Shown here: piece after piece, positions 5,718-9,942 of the stretch
Layout of the letters: the number at the start of each line of letters is the position of its first letter
Position numbering within the stretch: position 1 is the stretch's first letter
Assembly: GCF_051961875.1 (NCBI RefSeq)
Contig: NZ_JBQCCV010000174.1
Location: 1 to 9,942 of the forward strand
Direction: 5' to 3'
From: Intrasporangium_A sp051961875
GTDB taxonomy: Bacteria > Actinomycetota > Actinomycetes > Actinomycetales > Dermatophilaceae
DNA: 9,942 nucleotides
Program-made: the position numbers and the translations under genes
The notes under the pieces: model-generated
The model's input: the letters and a program-made list of their open reading frames with translations, nothing else
Told to the model about the DNA's origin: nothing
Database searches by the model: none

Positions 5718-8435
5718 GTGAGTGACGACCTGCCTCCCATCGACGGCAACGAGCCCCCCGAGGAGGACCAGAGCCACGAGCAGGGCACCGCTCCGATCGA
5801 GCGGGAGCCCGGCCAGCACGACCGTGTCGAACCGATCGACCTCAACACGGAGATGCAGCGGTCCTACATCGAGTACGCGATGTCGGTCATCGTCTCCCGC
5901 GCGCTCCCGGACGTGCGTGACGGCCTGAAGCCCGTGCACCGCCGCATCGTCTACGCGATGTTCGACGGCGGCTACCGGCCGGACCGCGGCTTCAACAAGT
6001 GCGCCCGCGTCGTCGGCGACGTCATGGGCCACTACCACCCGCACGGTGACTCCGCGATCTATGACGCCCTGGTCCGGCTCGTCCAGGACTGGTCGATGCG
6101 CTACCCGCTCGTCGACGGGCAGGGCAACTTCGGCTCGCGGGGCAACGACGGTGCGGCCGCCCCGCGGTACACCGAGTGCCGGATGGCGCCCCTCGCCATG
6201 GAGATGGTGCGCGACATCGACCAGAACACGGTCGACTTCATTCCGAACTACGACGGCAAGACGATGCAGCCGACGGTCCTGCCGAGCCGGTTCCCCAACC
6301 TGCTCGTCAACGGCTCGGCCGGCATCGCGGTCGGCATGGCGACCCAGATCCCGCCGCACAACCTCCGCGAGGTGGCCCAGGCGGCGCAGTTCTTCCTCGC
6401 TCACCCCGACATGCCGCGGGAGGAGTTCCTCGAGGAGGCCATCAAGATCGTCCAGGGCCCGGACTTCCCGACCGGCGCCCTCATCATGGGCCGCAAGGGC
6501 ATCGAGGACGCCTACCGGACCGGCCGCGGCTCGATCATCATGCGGGCCATCGTCGAGGTCGAGGAGATCCGCGGGCGGCAGGCGCTCGTCGTCAAGGAGC
6601 TGCCCTACCAGGTCAACCCCGACCAGCTCGCGATGAAGATCGCCGACCTCGTCAAGGACGGCAAGATCGCGGGCATCTCCGACATCAGCGACGAGACCTC
6701 CGGGCGCACCGGCCAGCGGCTGGTCATCACGCTGAAGCGGGACGCCGTCGCGAAGGTCGTGCTCAACAACCTCTACAAGCACACCCAGCTGCAGACGACG
6801 TTCGGCGCCAACATGCTCGCCCTCGTCGACGACGTGCCGCGGACCCTGCCGCTGTCGGCGTTCATCCGGCACTGGGTCGAGCACCAGATCGAGGTCATCG
6901 TCCGGCGCACCCAGTTCCGGCTGGCGAAGGCCGAGCAGGAGATCCACATCCTGCGTGGCCTGCTCAAGGCGCTCGACATGCTCGACGAGGTCATCGCCCT
7001 GATCCGGGGCAGCCAGACCGTCGAGATCGCCCGCGAGGGGCTCATCGGGCTGCTCGAGATCGACGAGGTCCAGGCCAACGCGATCCTCAACATGCAGCTG
7101 CGCCGCCTCGCCGCCCTCGAACGGCAGCGGCTCCTCGAGCAGCACGACGAGCTGCAGGCGCTCATCGACGAGTACACCGCGATCCTCGCTTCACCCGAGC
7201 GGCAGCGCGAGATCGTCTCCGAGGAGCTGCAGGAGATCGTCGACAAGTACGGCGACGAGCGGCGCACCGCCATCGTGCCGTTCGACGGCGACATGTCGAT
7301 GGAGGACCTCATCCCCGAGGAGGACGTCGTCGTCACGATCACGCGGGGCGGCTACGCCAAGCGGACCCGGGTGGACCAGTACCGGTCGCAGAAGCGCGGC
7401 GGCAAGGGCGTCCGTGGGGCCACGCTGCGCGGCGAGGACGTCGTCGATCACTTCTTCACCACGACGACCCACCACTGGCTGCTCTTCTTCACCAACCTCG
7501 GCCGCGTCTACCGGGCCAAGGCGTACGAGCTGCCCGAGGGGTCGCGCGACGCGAAGGGCCAGCACGTCGCGAACCTGCTCGCCTTCCAGCCGGACGAGCG
7601 GATCGCCGAGGTGCTCGCGATCAAGGACTACGAGTCGGCCGACTACCTGGTCCTCGCCACGAAGGGCGGCCTCGTAAAGAAGACCCGCCTGCTCGACTAC
7701 GACTCGCCCCGCTCGGGTGGCCTCATCGCCATCAACCTGCGCGAGGGCGACGAGCTCGTCGGCGCCGACCTGCTCTCGTCCCGGGACGACCTGCTGCTCG
7801 TCTCGCGCAAGGGGCAGTCGCTGCGGTTCCACGCGACCGACGAGGCGCTGCGGCCGATGGGCCGGTCCACCTCGGGTGTCACGGGCATGAAGTTCCGTCA
7901 CGACGACCGGCTCCTCGCGATGTCGGTGGTCGAGGAGGGCGACGAGCCGGACGTGTTCGTCGTTTTCGAGAACGGTCTCGCCAAGCGCACGCCGGTGTCC
8001 GACTACCGGATCCAGGGCCGTGGTGGCCTCGGCGTGCAGGTCGCGAAGCTCTCCGACAAGGGCGGCGACCTCGTCGGTGCCCTCACCGTCGGCCCCAACG
8101 ATGAGGTCATGGTCGTCATGGAGAAGGGCAAGATCGTCCGGTCCCGCGTCGACGAGGTACGCATCACGGGCCGCTCGACGATGGGCGTGAAGTTCGCGAC
8201 TCCTGACAAGGGCGACTCCATCGTCGCGGTGGCCCGCAACCCCGAATCGGCCCAGCTCGCCGAGGTGGAGGAGGCGGAGGCCGCCGAAGGTGTCGACGAC
8301 GACTCGGAAGCGAACACGGCCGACGTGACGAGCCCCGCGCAAACACCTGTCTCCCCGGCAGATGGCGTACCGTCGGACGAGAGCACAGAAGACCGGGGTG
8401 AGAGCTCCGAGAGCGACAGCGGAGGTGACGAGTGA
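5718..8435 (+). CDS. gyrA: DNA gyrase subunit A
   Basis: GyrA is the DNA breakage-reunion and wrapping subunit of gyrase. The 905-aa protein starts at GTG 5718, behind AAGGG (5706-5710) at a 7-nt spacing. After an acidic N-terminal arm comes the winged-helix core, from IDLNTEMQRSYIEYAMSVI. The catalytic tyrosine is Y151 in APRYTECRM. The quinolone-determining region reads HPHGDSAIYD with S112 and D116, at the positions of E. coli S83 and D87, so the usual resistance substitutions are absent. A long coiled-coil and gate region follows. The C-terminal beta-pinwheel (about 530-840) opens with the GyrA box QKRGGKG at residues 558-564 and has further related blades such as RGGLGVQV. The last ~60 residues are an acidic Ser/Asp/Glu-rich tail. 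The gene lies downstream of gyrB and overlaps the next gene by 4 nt. Confidence 0.98.
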   Translation: MSDDLPPIDGNEPPEEDQSHEQGTAPIEREPGQHDRVEPIDLNTEMQRSYIEYAMSVIVSRALPDVRDGLKPVHRRIVYAMFDGGYRPDRGFNKCARVVGDVMGHYHPHGDSAIYDALVRLVQDWSMRYPLVDGQGNFGSRGNDGAAAPRYTECRMAPLAMEMVRDIDQNTVDFIPNYDGKTMQPTVLPSRFPNLLVNGSAGIAVGMATQIPPHNLREVAQAAQFFLAHPDMPREEFLEEAIKIVQGPDFPTGALIMGRKGIEDAYRTGRGSIIMRAIVEVEEIRGRQALVVKELPYQVNPDQLAMKIADLVKDGKIAGISDISDETSGRTGQRLVITLKRDAVAKVVLNNLYKHTQLQTTFGANMLALVDDVPRTLPLSAFIRHWVEHQIEVIVRRTQFRLAKAEQEIHILRGLLKALDMLDEVIALIRGSQTVEIAREGLIGLLEIDEVQANAILNMQLRRLAALERQRLLEQHDELQALIDEYTAILASPERQREIVSEELQEIVDKYGDERRTAIVPFDGDMSMEDLIPEEDVVVTITRGGYAKRTRVDQYRSQKRGGKGVRGATLRGEDVVDHFFTTTTHHWLLFFTNLGRVYRAKAYELPEGSRDAKGQHVANLLAFQPDERIAEVLAIKDYESADYLVLATKGGLVKKTRLLDYDSPRSGGLIAINLREGDELVGADLLSSRDDLLLVSRKGQSLRFHATDEALRPMGRSTSGVTGMKFRHDDRLLAMSVVEEGDEPDVFVVFENGLAKRTPVSDYRIQGRGGLGVQVAKLSDKGGDLVGALTVGPNDEVMVVMEKGKIVRSRVDEVRITGRSTMGVKFATPDKGDSIVAVARNPESAQLAEVEEAEAAEGVDDDSEANTADVTSPAQTPVSPADGVPSDESTEDRGESSESDSGGDE

Positions 8436-9076
8436 GCACGACCAGCTCTGAAGGTATGTCGGCAGCCGGTCTCGGCTCGGGCTCCTCGACCCGGCGGATT
8501 CCGACGAGTTCGTCCCCGAGCGAGGCCACAGCAGACTCGGCGGCGGGCCGTCCGGATCCCGAGGCGGGAACGGCGGCCCGCGGCTCAGGTGGCACCGAGA
8601 CGGCGGCGACCCAGGCCATCCAGGCGGGCGACCAGACTCGCGCTAGTCAGGCCCGTGCCACGACGACCCAGCAGACCGCGCAGTCGGGTCAGCGCCGAAC
8701 GGCCCGCAAGGGCCCGCGTCGGGTCCGCCTCGCGGTTGCCCGGGTCGACCCGTGGTCGGTCATGAAAATGAGCTTCCTGCTCTCCGTGGCCGCCGGCATC
8801 GCCGGTGTCGTGCTGACCGCTGTGCTGTGGATGATCCTGTCGACGATGAACGTGTTCAACGACGTCGAGGGCGTTCTCCAGAGCCTGCAGACCGCGACGA
8901 GCAACCCGTTCTCGATCAAGGACTACGTCGGCTTCGGCCGGGTCGTGTCCCTCTCGATCGTCATCGGCGTCATCGACGTGATCCTCATGACGGCGATCGC
9001 CACGGTCTTCGCCTTCCTCTACAACATCTGCTCCGCGCTGGTGGGGGGCATCCAGCTCACCCTCACCGACGACTGA
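8432..9076 (+). CDS. DUF3566 domain membrane protein
   Basis: This 214-aa protein is of the actinobacterial DUF3566 family, routinely found directly after gyrA. GTG 8432 overlaps the gyrA stop as GTGA and has GGAGG (8421-8425) at a 6-nt spacing, indicating translational coupling to gyrA. Residues 1-100 are Ser/Thr/Gly/Gln-rich and probably disordered, turning Arg/Lys-rich just before the conserved domain, which suggests a cytoplasmic N-terminus. The DUF3566 domain begins at RVDPWSVMKM. A first membrane helix spans about residues 114-137 and a second about 171-199; the loop between them holds FNDVEGVLQSL and FSIKDYVGFGRV. The C-terminus is short (LTLTDD). The function is not established. Position after gyrase is conserved, but no mechanistic link to supercoiling can be read from the sequence. 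Confidence 0.93.
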   Translation: MSTTSSEGMSAAGLGSGSSTRRIPTSSSPSEATADSAAGRPDPEAGTAARGSGGTETAATQAIQAGDQTRASQARATTTQQTAQSGQRRTARKGPRRVRLAVARVDPWSVMKMSFLLSVAAGIAGVVLTAVLWMILSTMNVFNDVEGVLQSLQTATSNPFSIKDYVGFGRVVSLSIVIGVIDVILMTAIATVFAFLYNICSALVGGIQLTLTDD

Positions 9077-9093
9077 GCCAAGGCGTGAGGAAC

Positions 9094-9140
9094 CGACCGA
9101 GGCACGAGGGAGGGCCCGGAGCGCCGATTCGGCTCGGTCG
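9094..9140. repeat. Inverted repeat after the DUF3566 gene, possible weak terminator
   Basis: CGACCGAG (9094-9101) is perfectly complementary to CTCGGTCG (9133-9140), enclosing 31 nt. A competing small hairpin, GCCG-ATT-CGGC, lies at 9123-9133. It starts 18 nt after the stop codon, where a terminator for the gyrB-gyrA-DUF3566 transcript would be expected, but no T-tract follows. It may act as an RNA 3' end or be incidental. Confidence 0.33.
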
Positions 9141-9196
9141 TCAGAAGGCACGACTGAGGTCACCGACGAGCGGACGCCGGCTCAGCGGCATACGTT

Positions 9197-9226
9197 TTGG
9201 TGCGTCGCCGAGGCATCCGGTAACGT
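9197..9226 (+). promoter_or_regulatory. Probable promoter of the tRNA-Ile/DLW-39/tRNA-Ala unit
   Basis: TTGGTG (9197-9202) and TAACGT (9221-9226) are separated by 18 nt and fit a sigma70-type promoter with the actinobacterial TAnnnT -10. The -10 lies 47 nt upstream of the mature tRNA-Ile 5' end, so transcription would start around 9233, giving a leader of about 40 nt. This region (9077-9273) contains no gene. Confidence 0.5.
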
Positions 9227-9239
9227 GTGCCCTCGGCCC

Positions 9240-9253
9240 GGGTCTTCGGATCC
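9240..9253 (+). promoter_or_regulatory. UUCG-capped hairpin in the tRNA-Ile 5' leader
   Basis: GGGTC (9240-9244) pairs with GATCC (9249-9253), including one G-U pair, around the very stable C(UUCG)G tetraloop. With one bulged C (9254), the pairing can extend through CC/GG (9238-9239 with 9255-9256). It falls between the predicted transcription start and the tRNA and would be removed by RNase P. Confidence 0.4.
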
Positions 9254-9273
9254 CGGCCGCTTGTAGGTGAGAT

Positions 9274-9350
9274 GGGCCTATAGCTCAGACGGTTAGAGCG
9301 CTTCCCTGATAAGGAAGAGGTCGGAGGTTCAAGTCCTCCTAGGCCCACCA
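9274..9350 (+). tRNA. tRNA-Ile (GAT)
   Basis: A full cloverleaf is visible. The acceptor GGGCCTA pairs with TAGGCCC (9340-9346); the D stem is GCTC/GAGC; the anticodon stem CTTCC/GGAAG carries loop CTGATAA with anticodon GAT at 9308-9310; the T arm is GGAGG-TTCAAGT-CCTCC. The discriminator is A9347 and the CCA end (9348-9350) is encoded. It is the first gene of a small unit with DLW-39 and tRNA-Ala. Confidence 0.98.
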
Positions 9351-9377
9351 TCACCGCCGCACCGAGAGGATCAGCCC

Positions 9378-9533
9378 ATGTGGAAGCGTCTCGTCCTGAT
9401 CGCAGCCTCCGTCGCCGGGGTGTCTTACCTCCGGAAGAAGGCGAAGGACCAGCAGGCCGAGCAGGACCTCTGGGCCCAGGCGACCGACACGGTCCCGCCG
9501 TCCGCCCCTCAGGTGCCCAACACCTCGGCGTGA
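9378..9533 (+). CDS. DLW-39 family small protein
   Basis: This 51-aa protein starts MWKRLVLIAASVAGVSYLRKK. The ATG at 9378 has GAGAGGA (9364-9370) upstream at a 7-nt spacing. The N-terminal ~18 residues are hydrophobic and are followed by a KKAK basic cluster, consistent with a short membrane anchor or amphipathic segment. The diagnostic DLW motif is at residues 30-32, followed by AQATD and a Pro/Ser/Thr-rich tail. The name fits actinobacterial proteins of about 39 residues carrying this motif, found near gyrA and tRNA genes; this one is slightly longer. The function is unknown. It lies between two tRNA genes, 27 nt after tRNA-Ile and 9 nt before tRNA-Ala, so its mRNA is probably released by tRNA processing. 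Confidence 0.88.
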   Translation: MWKRLVLIAASVAGVSYLRKKAKDQQAEQDLWAQATDTVPPSAPQVPNTSA

Positions 9534-9542
9534 CCGCCGCTG

Positions 9543-9615
9543 GGGGCCATGGCGCAATTGGTAGCGCACCTGCTTTGCAAGCAGGGGGTTAGGGGTTCGA
9601 GTCCCCTTGGCTCCA
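9543..9615 (+). tRNA. tRNA-Ala (TGC)
   Basis: The acceptor GGGGCCA (9543-9549) pairs with TGGCTCC (9608-9614) and contains the G3-U70 wobble that is the identity mark of alanine tRNAs. The D stem is GCGC/GCGC; the anticodon stem CCTGC/GCAGG carries loop TTTGCAA with anticodon TGC at 9576-9578; the T arm is AGGGG-TTCGAGT-CCCCT. The discriminator is A9615. The next bases are CCG, so the CCA end is not fully encoded and must be added by the CCA enzyme, unlike the neighbouring tRNA-Ile. Confidence 0.98.
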
Positions 9616-9624
9616 CCGCAGGTC

Positions 9625-9657
9625 AGAGGCCCTTTCCGCCCTCCGGGAAGGGCCTTT
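9625..9657 (+). terminator. Intrinsic terminator after tRNA-Ala
   Basis: AGGCCCTTTCC (9627-9637) pairs with GGGAAGGGCCT (9645-9655) as an 11-bp stem with one G-U pair and a 7-nt loop, extendable by two more pairs outward, and is followed by TTT. It begins 10 nt after the tRNA discriminator base and ends the tRNA-Ile/DLW-39/tRNA-Ala unit. Confidence 0.88.
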
Positions 9658-9666
9658 GCCGTACTC

Positions 9667-9688
9667 GTGCAGCAGCAATGTGCAGCAG
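9667..9688. repeat. Short direct repeat (GTGCAGCAG twice)
   Basis: GTGCAGCAG occurs at 9667-9675 and again at 9680-9688, 13 nt apart start to start, with a related GCAGCAG at 9730-9736. It lies in the non-coding stretch after the terminator. No function is apparent. Confidence 0.35.
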
Positions 9689-9738
9689 TGACCCTCATTT
9701 TGGTCCCTCTCCCAGGGCGGTGCCCAGCTGCAGCAGCG

Positions 9739-9769
9739 CCCCTCCAACTCAGCCGGGGCTGAAGAGGGG
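9739..9769. repeat. Two-part hairpin in the non-coding stretch after tRNA-Ala
   Basis: CCCCTC (9739-9744) pairs with GAGGGG (9764-9769) and, inside it, TCAGC (9749-9753) pairs with GCTGA (9758-9762) around a CGGG loop. There is no T-tract downstream on the plus strand. The region 9658-9841 otherwise shows no convincing gene on either strand. It could be an RNA 3' structure or a regulatory dyad. Confidence 0.4.
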
Positions 9770-9788
9770 AGGCGGAGCGGCGCGATCT

Positions 9789-9824
9789 GCCTCGCCGATC
9801 CAGTGGGGGCTGAATTGGCGAGGT
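9789..9824. promoter_or_regulatory. Operator-like imperfect dyad upstream of the last gene
   Basis: GCCTCGCCGAT (9789-9799) and ATTGGCGAGGT (9814-9824) are inverted copies matching at 9 of 11 positions, with a perfect CCTCGCC/GGCGAGG core and a 14-nt spacer. The dyad ends 5 nt before the candidate -10 element, so a bound regulator would cover the -35 region. This fits an autoregulatory operator, though a chance repeat in GC-rich DNA is possible. Confidence 0.35.
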
Positions 9825-9828
9825 CGGG

Positions 9829-9834
9829 GATACT
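9829..9834 (+). promoter_or_regulatory. Candidate -10 element (GATACT) for the last gene
   Basis: GATACT ends 7 nt before GTG 9842, the spacing expected when transcription starts at the first base of the start codon. No canonical -35 is seen at the right distance; TTGGCG (9815-9820) is too close. Confidence 0.4.
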
Positions 9835-9841
9835 CGGACAC

Positions 9842-9942
9842 GTGGAAGAGGCGACCAGGACAGAGCACTCGTCGATCAGCCGGTTCCGGGACGAGGTGAC
9901 CCGGCTCGGCGGCACGGGACGGGTCGTCGTCCTGCCGGAGTC
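9842..9942 (+). CDS. Hypothetical protein, N-terminal fragment (3' end outside window)
   Basis: From GTG 9842 the frame stays open to the right edge for 33 codons, encoding MEEATRTEHSSISRF, then RDEVTRLGG, TGRVVVLPES. The mixed, soluble composition and codon use look like a real actinobacterial protein, and GATACT seven bases upstream supports a leaderless start. An in-frame GTG at 9803 is an alternative that would add 13 residues but would place the -10 inside the gene. The fragment is too short to assign to a family. The operator-like dyad upstream would suit a regulator, but that is speculation. Confidence 0.45.
   Translation, partial: MEEATRTEHSSISRFRDEVTRLGGTGRVVVLPE

Noticed and set aside
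6042..6065. Possible quinolone-resistance substitution in GyrA
   Set aside because: S112 and D116 match the sensitive-type residues at the E. coli S83 and D87 positions.
3213..7145. A 1310-codon open frame on the minus strand spanning gyrB, the spacer and most of gyrA
   Set aside because: It lies antisense to two certain genes, crosses their intergenic spacer and is Leu/Val/Asp/Arg-biased. Strong GC bias at third positions removes stops on the opposite strand; no domain is recognisable.
6176..8104. A 642-codon plus-strand frame inside gyrA
   Set aside because: It is a +2 shadow of gyrA with an Arg/Pro/Gly/His-dominated composition and no domain.
9160..9354. Minus-strand ORF starting MMVGLGGLEPPTSS
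   Set aside because: It is antisense to tRNA-Ile; GLEPPTSSLSGKRSNRLSY is the well-known false protein produced by translating the opposite strand of this type of tRNA.
9351..9698. Minus-strand ORF containing GTRTPNPLLAKQVRYQL
   Set aside because: It is antisense to tRNA-Ala and DLW-39; this is another recurrent false ORF from an antisense tRNA strand.
9658..9841. A tRNA-linked integration site or mobile element after tRNA-Ala
   Set aside because: No integrase, no tRNA-end duplication and no insertion-sequence ends are visible; only short repeats and hairpins are present.
9589..9915. Minus-strand ORF of 108 codons ending RWSQGDSNP
   Set aside because: Its end is again antisense tRNA-Ala and the terminator, its body covers dyads and the start of the plus-strand gene, and no family is recognisable.

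Overview
The window is a high-GC actinobacterial chromosome segment next to the replication origin. The order recF (3' end) - dciA-like - gyrB - gyrA - DUF3566 membrane protein - tRNA-Ile(GAT) - DLW-39 small protein - tRNA-Ala(TGC) is the classic actinobacterial origin-proximal cluster. The very GC-rich third codon positions, the GTG starts of gyrB, gyrA and the DUF3566 gene, and the recF, dciA and DUF3566 sequence types point to Micrococcales, perhaps Intrasporangiaceae or a relative. The family placement is an inference from memory, not from a search.

Layout. Positions 1-974 hold the end of recF overlapping a DciA-type (DUF721) gene; these act in recombinational repair and in helicase loading or handling. 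Positions 1060-3057 hold a tight two-gene unit between dciA and gyrB: a protealysin-like M4 metalloprotease without a signal peptide, whose C-terminus looks like an emfourin-type protease inhibitor domain, followed 3 nt later by a DUF1697 protein. Positions 3058-3329 are a non-coding gyrB leader with a possible -10 element and two mutually exclusive RNA hairpins. gyrB (3330-5588) and gyrA (5718-8435) encode the two subunits of DNA gyrase, separated by a 129-nt spacer with an 11-bp stem. The DUF3566 gene overlaps the gyrA stop codon by 4 nt.

Positions 9077-9657 are a small stable-RNA block: a likely promoter, a UUCG-capped leader hairpin, tRNA-Ile, the 51-aa DLW-39 gene, tRNA-Ala and a strong intrinsic terminator. 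The last 285 nt are mostly non-coding but rich in dyads, and end with the probable first codons of another gene that runs off the window.

The least ordinary parts are the protease-inhibitor fusion inserted into the replication cluster, the structured gyrB and gyrA leaders, and the small protein gene wedged between two tRNAs. No mobile element, CRISPR array or pseudogene was seen.
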